Source of the DNA: DATHBD01 sp035296325 | GTDB taxonomy: Bacteria; Actinomycetota; Actinomycetes; Mycobacteriales; Micromonosporaceae | Assembly (NCBI GenBank): GCA_035296325.1 | Contig: DATHBD010000051.1 | Coordinates: forward strand, 186,001-250,000 | Direction: 5' to 3' | DNA: 64,000 nt | Shown here: piece by piece, positions 8,749 to 15,681 of the stretch | How the letters are laid out: each line of letters opens with the position of its first letter | How positions within the stretch are numbered: position 1 is the stretch's first letter | Program-made: the position numbers and the translations under genes | Notes under the pieces: model-generated | What the model was told of the DNA's origin: nothing | Databases searched by the model: none | Seen by the model: only the letters and a program-made list of their open reading frames with translations

Positions 8749-9656
8749 TCCGGCTGGGCGTCAACGTGCCGAACTTCGGCCCGGAGACGGATCTCGACGC
8801 ATTGCTCGGATGGGCCCGATTCGCGGAGGACAACGGGTTCGCCACCCTGGTGGTGTCCGACCACGTCGCGCCCACACCCGAGGTCACCGCCGTGTACCCG
8901 GCGCCGTTCTACGACCCGTTCGTGGTGCTCACCTGGCTCGCCGCGCAAACGACGACGATCCGCCTCGGCACGTCCGTCGTGGTGCTGCCGTACCGTCATC
9001 CGCTGCTCACCGCACGGATGAGCGCGATGGTGCACGCGATCAGCCACGGCAGGTTCATCCTCGGTGTCGGCACCGGATGGGCCGCGACGGAGTTCGCCGC
9101 GCTCGGGCTCGACGTGACGAAGCGGGGCGGCACCACCGATGCGTACCTTGACGTGATCACCCGCGCCTGGGCGCACGAGACGGTCAGCGCCCGCACCGCC
9201 GGCCTCGACTTCCACGACGTCTCGACCGGTCCGACGCCGCCCGGCGGTCACGTCCCGGTCTGGGTTGGCGGCGCCGGTCCGGCGGCAGTCCGGAGGGCGG
9301 CACGCTTCGCGACCGCCTGGCATCCCATCAACCCGACCCTGGCCTGGCTTCGCGAGGTCGGCATTCCCGCGCTGGCCAACGCGTCAACCACCGTCGGGCG
9401 TCCGGACCCGGATCTGGTGCCACGCATCAAGGCGCGACTGCAGGCGCATCCCGCCCCATCGGACCGCCCACTCGGTGTCGGGACCCTGGACCAGGTGGTG
9501 GACGACCTGGCCGCGCTGGCCGAGAACGGGGCGGTCGAAGTGATTCTGGACACCAACCCGGACACTCCGCGACTCCGCGACTTCCGCACCGAGCAGCGCC
9601 ACCTGCTCGAGATCAAGCAGGCGTACGAACGGCGGGCCGCTCAACGCCGTCCATAG
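8745..9656 (+). CDS. Luciferase-like (F420- or FMN-dependent) oxidoreductase
   Basis: 303 residues from ATG 8745. It is a bacterial-luciferase TIM barrel: MIRLGVNVPNFGP at the start, VVSDHVAPTPEV, the TTTIRLGTSVVVLPYRHPLL segment, GRFILGVGTGWAATEF and PVWVGGAGPAAVRRAARFAT are typical of actinobacterial F420-dependent LLM enzymes. The substrate is unknown. It is coupled to the deaminase by a 4-bp overlap and ends 2 bp from the convergent nucleotidyltransferase gene, with no room for a separate terminator. Confidence 0.9.
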   Translation: MIRLGVNVPNFGPETDLDALLGWARFAEDNGFATLVVSDHVAPTPEVTAVYPAPFYDPFVVLTWLAAQTTTIRLGTSVVVLPYRHPLLTARMSAMVHAISHGRFILGVGTGWAATEFAALGLDVTKRGGTTDAYLDVITRAWAHETVSARTAGLDFHDVSTGPTPPGGHVPVWVGGAGPAAVRRAARFATAWHPINPTLAWLREVGIPALANASTTVGRPDPDLVPRIKARLQAHPAPSDRPLGVGTLDQVVDDLAALAENGAVEVILDTNPDTPRLRDFRTEQRHLLEIKQAYERRAAQRRP

Positions 9657-9658
9657 CG

Positions 9659-10510
9659 TCACGACGCAAGCTCAGGGCTCAACGGGGTCACCGGCGGCGC
9701 GCCGGCGCCTGCGTCGGGCCGCAGGGCGGTGTCGAGGTCCGCGAACAGGGCATGGGGCACGCTCGCCCCGTGGCGCTGCGCCAACTCGATCCAGCAGCGC
9801 CGCCCGTGCCGCCAGGCCGCCACGAGGGCGGCACGGAGCCCATCGGTGTCCGCAGGGGCGGTCGTCTCGCGCAGCACCGCCAACGCCTCGACCGACAACT
9901 CGACCTCAGCACCGCGCGAGGGCGTGAGCCAGTGCGTCGTCTCACCCTCCACGAGCCGGACAATCCAGAGCAGATGCCGGTGTACGTGGCCGAGGGCGTC
10001 CCAGGCGCGCAGTGTCTCACCACGACCGGCCACCTGGTGCGCCAACACCAGCCAGTTGGCGAACCGCCCGCACACGGCAAGCACATCGGCGCTGCTCGCT
10101 GGCGCGGTCGCCCGTTCCGGCAGGGCCTCGAGCGCCGACCGCAGCGTCCCGTCGCGGTCGAGGACGACCATCCGGTCGATTGGCGCGCCACGCGCCGCCC
10201 AGGCGCGCACCGATCCGATGTCGTCAGCCGAGGCGAAATGGAACTCGCCACGCACCAGCCCCGGGAAGAACGCGACCACCGTGCCGAACTCGTTGGTCAC
10301 CACGTGGCGGAGCGCGGCGATCTGCGCGCACCAGCGCGCCGGGTCGATCTCACCGTGCCGGTCCGGCCGGAAGAACAGCCAGAACTCCACGTCACTGTGG
10401 GCATCGGCGGTGCCGGCGGCGAATGAGCCGTACATCAGCGCGGCAACCAGGCGCCCGTCGCCCGCACACACCGACCGGACGCGGGCGATCAGCCGCTGCT
10501 GGACCAGCAT
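9659..10510 (-). CDS. Nucleotidyltransferase resembling lincosamide nucleotidyltransferase Lnu(B)/Lnu(F)
   Basis: 283 residues, ATG 10510. The Pol-beta-type nucleotidyltransferase core is clear: ALMYGSFAAGTADAHSDVEF (GS plus DxE metal ligands), followed by WLFF. The pattern from the MLVQQRLIARVRSV start through NEFGTVVAFF and LVRGEFHFAS follows the Lnu(B) family from memory (MLxQxxLIxxV, NEYGTEV, LIRGEFHF). Length is near the 267-273 residues of those enzymes. Lnu enzymes adenylylate lincomycin and clindamycin. A chromosomal copy in a high-GC actinomycete with native codon use may be an intrinsic resistance or antibiotic-modifying gene, or may act on another hydroxylated substrate. It sits convergent to the LLM gene and directly downstream of no partner. 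Confidence 0.82.
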   Translation of the reverse strand: MLVQQRLIARVRSVCAGDGRLVAALMYGSFAAGTADAHSDVEFWLFFRPDRHGEIDPARWCAQIAALRHVVTNEFGTVVAFFPGLVRGEFHFASADDIGSVRAWAARGAPIDRMVVLDRDGTLRSALEALPERATAPASSADVLAVCGRFANWLVLAHQVAGRGETLRAWDALGHVHRHLLWIVRLVEGETTHWLTPSRGAEVELSVEALAVLRETTAPADTDGLRAALVAAWRHGRRCWIELAQRHGASVPHALFADLDTALRPDAGAGAPPVTPLSPELAS

Positions 10511-10576
10511 CGCACCAAACTACGCCCCAAACACAACGGCACCCTTCGGTAAGGAAGGATGCCGTGGTTGCACCTG

Positions 10577-10649
10577 TAGCCCCGACCGGATTCGAACCGG
10601 CGCTACCGCCTTGAGAGGGCGGCGTCCTGGGCCACTAGACGACGGGGCC
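10577..10649 (-). tRNA. tRNA-Glu (anticodon CTC)
   Basis: A 73-nt cloverleaf on the minus strand: 7-bp acceptor GGCCCCG/CGGGGCT with one G-U, D arm GTCTAGTGGCCCAGGAC, anticodon loop CTCTCAA with anticodon CTC, and T arm GGTTCGAATCC. The 3' CCA is not encoded. It reads GAG codons. The same Glu/Gln tRNA pair sits at the equivalent place in M. tuberculosis. Confidence 0.96.
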
Positions 10650-10715
10650 AAGACTTTCCCGACGCGATCAACGTCGGCGTCGCAATCGTAGCAACGCCTT
10701 CGCCGAACCTCGGTG

Positions 10716-10787
10716 CTGGGGTACCAGGACTCGAACCTAGACTAACTGAACCAGAATCAGTTGGGCTGCCAATTACCCCATACCCCA
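10716..10787 (-). tRNA. tRNA-Gln (anticodon CTG)
   Basis: 72 nt on the minus strand: acceptor TGGGGTA/TACCCCA with discriminator G, anticodon loop TTCTGGT giving anticodon CTG for CAG codons, and T arm GGTTCGAGTCC. CCA is not encoded. Organisms with GatCAB often load this tRNA with Glu and amidate it; gatC, gatA and gatB lie near the other end of this window. Confidence 0.96.
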
Positions 10788-10863
10788 TTGGCGCTCGCCG
10801 CGCCGTTGAGGAACTCTACCGGAGCCGGCGGGCCGGGCCAAATCGGTTCCGCGTCCCGGGCGC

Positions 10864-11640
10864 TCAGTCGAGCTTCGCGACCCGGTTGACCAGGGCTCCG
10901 ATCCCCTCGATCGTCACTGTGACGGTGTCGCCATCGGCGAGCGCGGAGACCCCGGCGGGGGTGCCGGTGAGCACCACATCGCCCGGCAGCAGCGTCATCA
11001 CGTGCGAGATGTAGGAGATCAGGGTCGCCGGATCGAAGACCATGTCCCGGGTCCGCCCCAGCTGGCGCACCTCCTCCCCCACCTCGCAGCGCACCTCCAG
11101 GTCGGAGGCGCCAAGGCCGGTGACGATCCACGGCCCGAGCGGGCAGAACGAGTCGAAGCCCTTGGCCCGGGTCCACTGCCCGTCACTGCGCTGCAGGTCC
11201 CGCGCGGTGACATCGTTGGCGCAGGTGTACCCGAAGATCGCCTGCGCGGCACCGGCCCGATCCACCCGCCGCGCGCCGGGCGCCCCGATCACGACGGCGA
11301 GCTCGGCCTCGTGCTCCACCCGCTGCGACTGCGTGGGCAGCCGGATCGTGTCCTGCGGCCCGATCACCGACGTGGACGGCTTGAGAAACAGCAGCGGCTC
11401 CGCCGGCACTTCGCTGCCCGACTCGGCGGCATGCTCGGCGTAATTGCGCCCGACGCACACCACCTTGCTCGGCAGGATCGGCGAGAGCAGCCGGACGTCG
11501 GCCAGTGCCCACCGCTGCCCGCTGAAGCGGAGCTGCCCGAACGGGTGCCCCTCGATCTCCGCCACGGTCAGGCCACCGGAGTCGCCTTCGACGGCCCCGA
11601 ACGACATTCCACTGGCGTGGGCAAAACGAGCGATCCGCAC
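10864..11640 (-). CDS. Fumarylacetoacetate hydrolase (FAH)-family protein
   Basis: 258 residues from GTG 11640. It has the FAH core: KVVCVGRNYAEHAAE, FLKPSTSVIGP, the metal-binding EHEAELAVVIG (E-x-E) and FGYTCANDVTARDLQ, ending with GDVVLTGTPAGV. The family includes 2-hydroxyhepta-2,4-diene-1,7-dioate isomerases, acylpyruvases and oxaloacetate decarboxylases; the substrate cannot be fixed. The orthologue in M. tuberculosis (Rv2993c) has the same neighbourhood, but there the glutamyl-tRNA synthetase gene lies between it and the tRNAs, and here it does not. Confidence 0.9.
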   Translation of the reverse strand: MRIARFAHASGMSFGAVEGDSGGLTVAEIEGHPFGQLRFSGQRWALADVRLLSPILPSKVVCVGRNYAEHAAESGSEVPAEPLLFLKPSTSVIGPQDTIRLPTQSQRVEHEAELAVVIGAPGARRVDRAGAAQAIFGYTCANDVTARDLQRSDGQWTRAKGFDSFCPLGPWIVTGLGASDLEVRCEVGEEVRQLGRTRDMVFDPATLISYISHVMTLLPGDVVLTGTPAGVSALADGDTVTVTIEGIGALVNRVAKLD

Positions 11641-11678
11641 CGCGTCAATCTAGCTGGCGACCATGGGACGATCGTGGC

Positions 11679-12626
11679 ATGGGTGCCACCGCGATCCCCG
11701 GTACCGCCACGCGGCTGCCCGCAGCGGTCTGGCAGGCCCGACGGCGCGCGCACGAGGAGCGGGTGGACGCCTGGCTGCTCCCGCACCTCTCCCGGGCCGA
11801 CCGACGGGAATCGCACCCGGTCGAGGACTTCCTGTTCACGTACTACTCGCAGCGCCCGGCCCGGCTGCGCCGCTGGCATCCGGGGCCGCACGTGGTGCTG
11901 GTCGACGCGGACCCCTCCGAATTCGGCGCCGACTACGTGCCGGCCCCGGGCGGCGGCGCCGTGCTGAACCTGGCTGCGGTGCTGGCCCGGCGCGGCGCCA
12001 CGCTCACCTGGGTCCGCGAGCTGCTCGCCGCCACCGCGGGTCGGCCGGCCAATCTCGGCTGCTTCGGCGTCCATGAATGGGCGATGGTGTATCGGCAATC
12101 GCCCGAGCAGGTACGGCACAGTGCCTGGCCGCTCCGGCTGCGCCCGGACGGGATCGCGGCGGTCGTCGAGGAGCGCGGCATCCGGTGCAGTCATTTCGAC
12201 GCGTACCGCTTCTTCACCGAGTCGGCCCGCCCGCTCAACCTGCTGCGCCCGACCCGGGAGAGCCAGGTGGAGCACGAGCAACCGGGCTGCCTGCACGCCA
12301 ACATGGACCTCTACAAGTGGGCGTACAAGTTGACCCCGCTGGTCCCGGGCGAGCTCGTCGCGGACTGCTTCGCGCTGGCCCGGGAGATCCGGGTGCTCGA
12401 CATGCGCGCGAGCCCGTACGACCTGACCGCCCTGGGCCACCAACCGGTCGCGGTCGAGACGGTGCAGGGGCGCGCTCAGTACGCGGCGGCGCAGCGGGGG
12501 TTCGCGGACCGGGCGGCCGCCCTACGGACGCGGCTGCTCGCCGCGATCGACCCGCTGCCGCGCATGACCGGAACGGGCGCTCAGGCGGACGCCGATGCAT
12601 CGAGACAGGCCGGCCAGTTGCGGTAG
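11679..12626 (+). CDS. Conserved actinobacterial protein of unknown function
   Basis: 315 residues from ATG 11679. Strong internal motifs: ESHPVEDFLFTYYSQRPARL, RRWHPGPHVVL, CFGVHEWAMVYRQ, SHFDAYRFFT and QPGCLHANMDLYKWAYKL. I remember close homologues across actinobacteria carrying the label 3-methyladenine DNA glycosylase, but I see no helix-hairpin-helix or other glycosylase motif that supports it, so I do not assign that function. The many conserved His/Asp/Trp residues suggest an enzyme. Its last 46 bp overlap the 3' end of the convergent HTH gene, so both strands code there. Confidence 0.8.
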   Translation: MGATAIPGTATRLPAAVWQARRRAHEERVDAWLLPHLSRADRRESHPVEDFLFTYYSQRPARLRRWHPGPHVVLVDADPSEFGADYVPAPGGGAVLNLAAVLARRGATLTWVRELLAATAGRPANLGCFGVHEWAMVYRQSPEQVRHSAWPLRLRPDGIAAVVEERGIRCSHFDAYRFFTESARPLNLLRPTRESQVEHEQPGCLHANMDLYKWAYKLTPLVPGELVADCFALAREIRVLDMRASPYDLTALGHQPVAVETVQGRAQYAAAQRGFADRAAALRTRLLAAIDPLPRMTGTGAQADADASRQAGQLR

Positions 12627-13711
12627 TCCCGCGTCTCGGCCCAGATCCGGTGTGCGGTCGTGATGTTCCACTCCGGGTCCAACGCGAGCTTCGCCGGCGC
12701 CCCGTGCTCCGCCAGGAGCCCGTCGGCGAGATGGAACACGCCCCAGCGACGGCTTCCATCGGCATCGAGGCTGATCCACAACGGATCCAGGTAGGACTCG
12801 CAGCGGGCGATCCGCACCGCCAGATCCGGGTCGTCCGAGAAAACCTCGCGGATCCGCCGACCAACCCGTTCGGAGGTCCAGGTCGTGATCGACGCCTGAT
12901 GGGAGTGCAGCGCCCGCATCGTCCGGTCGTCGACCACGCCGCTGGACGGCAGATCGGTGAGCACCTGAAAGGCCGTGACCCGCTGCAGCGTCTCAGGGCC
13001 GAAGGTGGAGGTCACCTTCGTCGGGATCCCTGCCCCGGAGAGCAGCACCTGGACCTCCCGTACGCATTCGTCGCGTTGTCCCGGCCCGACCACCGTGGCG
13101 CAGCCGGCCCAGCGGAGCGTCTGTCGGCGCGCCTGCGCCGGTCCGCTCGGACCGGAATCGCTCGGGCCGGTCCCGGGCACCGGCGTACCCGCCGCGCGTC
13201 CGACCGACCAACCGACACCGGCGAACACCGCCGTTACCAACGTACTGAGGATCATCATCACCAGGCCGCTGATCACGTACGAGCGGGGCGTCCACCGCCG
13301 GAGCATGGTGGATCGCCGCCTGCCGGCGGCCTGATCGGAACCTGGCGGCGGCTCCATCCCCGAACGGGCGGACGATGGCGGATTGGGCGGCGGCGCCGTC
13401 GCAGGGGCGGTCAGCACGGTGGGTGGCGGCGGGACGGCCGCGTCCCTGGCGGCCGGCGCGGGCACCTCCCTGGGCGCAGCGCTCGCGACTGCCCAACGCC
13501 GGTGCAGCTCCAGCAACTCCTCACGGCTGGCCCCGCATGCCTGGCCGAGTCGACTCAATGACTCGAAGACCGCCGGGACCACGGCACCCGAGCAGTAGCG
13601 GTGCACGCTGGACCGGCTCAGGCCGGCGCGCCCGGCCAACGTCTGGTAACTGCGGCCGGTCCTTGCCTTGAGCAACTGCAGATGTTCGGCCAATTCCTGA
13701 GCAGCATCCAT
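12581..13711 (-). CDS. HTH - transmembrane - peptidoglycan-binding - lytic-transglycosylase-like protein
   Basis: 376 residues from ATG 13711; GTG 13717 is an equally good start, with GGGGGGA a few bases upstream. Domains in order: Xre-type HTH (residues ~1-70, TGRSYQTLAGRAGLSRSSVH), a Pro/Ala-rich linker, one transmembrane helix (~145-168, ISGLVMMILSTLVTAVFAGV), an extracytoplasmic PG_binding_1-like segment (REVQVLLSGAGIPTKVTSTFG, AFQVLTDLPSSGVVDDRTM), and a C-terminal domain with RIARCESYLDP, WGVFHLADGLL and DPEWNITTAHRIW that resembles an SLT/Rpf-like cell-wall lytic fold. This layout suggests a membrane-bound sensor linking wall state to a cytoplasmic DNA-binding domain. That is inference; the domain calls are by eye. 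Confidence 0.82.
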   Translation of the reverse strand: MDAAQELAEHLQLLKARTGRSYQTLAGRAGLSRSSVHRYCSGAVVPAVFESLSRLGQACGASREELLELHRRWAVASAAPREVPAPAARDAAVPPPPTVLTAPATAPPPNPPSSARSGMEPPPGSDQAAGRRRSTMLRRWTPRSYVISGLVMMILSTLVTAVFAGVGWSVGRAAGTPVPGTGPSDSGPSGPAQARRQTLRWAGCATVVGPGQRDECVREVQVLLSGAGIPTKVTSTFGPETLQRVTAFQVLTDLPSSGVVDDRTMRALHSHQASITTWTSERVGRRIREVFSDDPDLAVRIARCESYLDPLWISLDADGSRRWGVFHLADGLLAEHGAPAKLALDPEWNITTAHRIWAETRDYRNWPACLDASASA

Positions 13712-13717
13712 GGACAC

Positions 13718-14073
13718 CCGGTCCCCCCGTTGAGCAACACCATTGCCGTCGTTGACGGCGCTCGCGGGTAAGCCTCGATGCATCCCCGACCCTGCGGCAC
13801 CGGACCGCATCGGCGGCCCTGCTGATCCATCCCGGTGCCGCCGCGGGTCACTCTAACCGAAGTTCACAGCGGAAAATGACCCGTTCGACGCCGGCCGGCT
13901 GCCCACCGGACGACGCCATCCGCGGCGTGCCGGCGGCCAGCGGGGCTGAGCAGCGCGGTCGCCCGGGAAGCGACGACACGGCGCAACCCGGCCCCAATTC
14001 GGGGCCGGGTTGCGCCGTCTGGAGCTTCGGCCCGGGTGGGTCGGCGGTCAGCCGCCGGATCCACCCGCTGCCG
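13718..14073. other. Intergenic region between the HTH protein and the NlpC/P60-like gene
   Basis: A 356-bp stretch with no credible gene. It holds the terminator at 13978-14018 and, toward 13718-13860, the presumed promoter of the HTH gene. Short frames here have no homology-like motifs or coding bias. Confidence 0.6.
13978..14018. terminator. Strong hairpin terminator downstream of the NlpC/P60-like gene
   Basis: A perfect 18-bp inverted repeat (13978-13995 with 14001-14018) and a 5-nt loop AATTC, 55 bp past the stop at 14074. There is no U-tract, as is common for actinobacterial terminators. Confidence 0.85.
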
Positions 14074-15129
14074 TCAGTTGCGGATCTTCTTGTACTTGTA
14101 CGGCTTGTAGTTGCCGTTCTTCGAGCTGCTCAGATTGACCTTGTAGTGGTTCATGTCGGAGGCGGTGCTGCCCTCCTCGTAGATCCAGAACTTGGTCTTG
14201 GAGCGGTTGGCCCACTTCTCGAACAACTGGACGTGGCCGTTGCGCAGCAACATGTCGCCGGGCTTGAGGCTGGACCAGTTGATCCGGGTGCCGACCACGT
14301 GGAGGTTCCGGGTGTTGCGGCTGGTGGTCAGGCCCCACGACATCGACACGAAGCCCGAGCAGTCGGTGCGGAACTTCTTGCCGTGGTTCACATCCCAGGC
14401 GTATGCACTCTGGCTGTACGGGACGTTGCGGGCGTACCAGTTCTTGGCCCGGGCGATGACCTTGCTGCGCTTGATCGGTGCGCCGTACTTCATCTTCGCC
14501 GCGGCCGCCTGGATCGTCACGTCCGGGCTCTCGGCCTCCGGCTCGCCCTCGAGGGCCACGTAGTCGTCCGCCGGCGCCGTGCCGTCCTCGACACCGGTCA
14601 CGGTCGGCAGCAGGGGATCCACATCCACCGACGCGTCGAAGTCCTGCGCCAGCTCCCCGGCCTCGATCGGTTCGTCGACCTCGACGACCCGGTCAGCGCC
14701 ATCGATCGCGGCCACATCGGGCGGAGTCTCGCCGGGGCAGAAGCCGTCGTCCACGGTCGGCTTGTCGACAACCTCCTTTGCGTTGTCGATCCACATCCAG
14801 CCCTGGGTCTGCGTGCCGTCGATGCGGCCCCAGATCCAGGTGTTGCCGTAGTCGTTCTCGACGGTGCACCAGGTCCAGATCTTGGTGTTCGCCTTGGCCA
14901 GGGTGACGACCCCGCACGCCCCGTACGGCGCCTTCCTCAGGTTCGCGTCGGACCCCAGGACGATGTAGCCGTCGTCGGCGTTCTGTACCGGCTGGCTTGT
15001 GCAGGCGACCGTCGAGGCTGCCTGCGCCGGCGCCCCGATTGCGAGGACAGATGCGCCGACGGACAGAGCGGCGAGCGTGACCGGTACCGCGACGCGGTAC
15101 CGACGGCCGCCAGATGCCTTGCTATTCAA
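14074..15129 (-). CDS. Secreted NlpC/P60-like cell-wall-associated protein
   Basis: 351 residues from TTG 15129, chosen because GAAGGGA lies 9 nt upstream and the frame then opens directly into a signal peptide (basic SGGRRYRV, hydrophobic core, cleavage near APAQA-AS). The frame is open to an ATG at 15240 but that part looks non-coding. Residues ~40-115 are SH3-like (NLRKAPYGACGVV, TWCTVENDYGNTWIWGRIDG), followed by an acidic linker. The C-terminal ~130 residues contain FRTDCSGFVSMSWGL (Cys 257 as nucleophile) and LKPGDMLLRNGHVQLFEKW (His 299), as in NlpC/P60 and CHAP amidases/endopeptidases. It probably acts on peptidoglycan or a bound peptide outside the cell. Confidence 0.85.
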   Translation of the reverse strand: MNSKASGGRRYRVAVPVTLAALSVGASVLAIGAPAQAASTVACTSQPVQNADDGYIVLGSDANLRKAPYGACGVVTLAKANTKIWTWCTVENDYGNTWIWGRIDGTQTQGWMWIDNAKEVVDKPTVDDGFCPGETPPDVAAIDGADRVVEVDEPIEAGELAQDFDASVDVDPLLPTVTGVEDGTAPADDYVALEGEPEAESPDVTIQAAAAKMKYGAPIKRSKVIARAKNWYARNVPYSQSAYAWDVNHGKKFRTDCSGFVSMSWGLTTSRNTRNLHVVGTRINWSSLKPGDMLLRNGHVQLFEKWANRSKTKFWIYEEGSTASDMNHYKVNLSSSKNGNYKPYKYKKIRN

Positions 15130-15339
15130 GTGGTATTCCCTTCTCGCGGTCCCACAACCGTTGAGGACCGCACCGGACACCCGGCCAACGCCGTTGTCCC
15201 ACCGGCCGAACGACTGTTCGTCGGCCATGCCGAGGACCATCGCAGCGGCCGGACATCGACCGCCAGAGCGCAGCCCGGATCTGAGACGCAGGGACGAAGC
15301 GGGGCACCTGACCTGCGGCGCAGTGCCGAGAATGGGATG

Positions 15340-15371
15340 CGTCCCGGGACGGACGGGGCCGTCCCGGGACG
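15340..15371 (-). terminator. Hairpin from two 12-bp palindromes downstream of the radical SAM operon
   Basis: CGTCCCGGGACG occurs twice, at 15340-15351 and 15360-15371, spaced 20 bp centre to centre. Because each copy is palindromic, the two can pair as a 13-bp stem with a 6-nt loop. It lies ~45 bp past the last stop of the operon (15415), so a terminator is the simplest reading. The exact two-turn spacing would also suit a dimeric repressor operator for the NlpC/P60-like gene downstream. Confidence 0.5.
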
Positions 15372-15414
15372 GGATGGGATGCTCAGCGCGGCCGACCTCG
15401 ACCGCGCGGGTCGG

Positions 15415-15681
15415 TCAGGACCAGATCCAGGAGTAGGCGTACCAGCCCACCCCGACGGCGCCGGCGATGGCGAGAGCGCCGAGGTAGCCCAGCACCACCC
15501 TGGTGTCGCGGAGCACGCACTTCGAGCGCGTCAGGCCAGCGCGGCGGGCGCGCCAGTACCCGATGAAGCCGAGCACCGCGAAGCCGAGCACCGCCACCGG
15601 TCCGAGGATCCAGGCCAGTAGCGCCACGGTCGCGTACACGCACAGCCGCAGCGGGTCGTACGGCTGGGCCGACCCGCTCAT
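15415..15681 (-). CDS. Small two-TM membrane protein, last gene of the radical SAM operon
   Basis: 88 residues from ATG 15681, whose ATGA overlaps the radical SAM stop (15678-15681). There are two hydrophobic segments: LCVYATVALLAWILGPVAVL plus the following FAVLGFIGY, and VVLGYLGALAIAGAVGVGWY, with a basic loop RARRAGLTRSK between. I do not recognise a family. The tight coupling argues that it works with the upstream enzyme, perhaps as a membrane anchor or subunit. Confidence 0.8.
   Translation of the reverse strand: MSGSAQPYDPLRLCVYATVALLAWILGPVAVLGFAVLGFIGYWRARRAGLTRSKCVLRDTRVVLGYLGALAIAGAVGVGWYAYSWIWS

Noticed and set aside
11679..12626. Annotation as 3-methyladenine DNA glycosylase
   Set aside because: I remember the label on homologues, but no glycosylase motif is visible. 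It is left as unknown.
15130..15414. Possible c-di-AMP (ydaO) riboswitch upstream of the NlpC/P60-like gene
   Set aside because: Actinobacterial wall hydrolases often have one, but the conserved blocks are not visible in the minus-strand leader.
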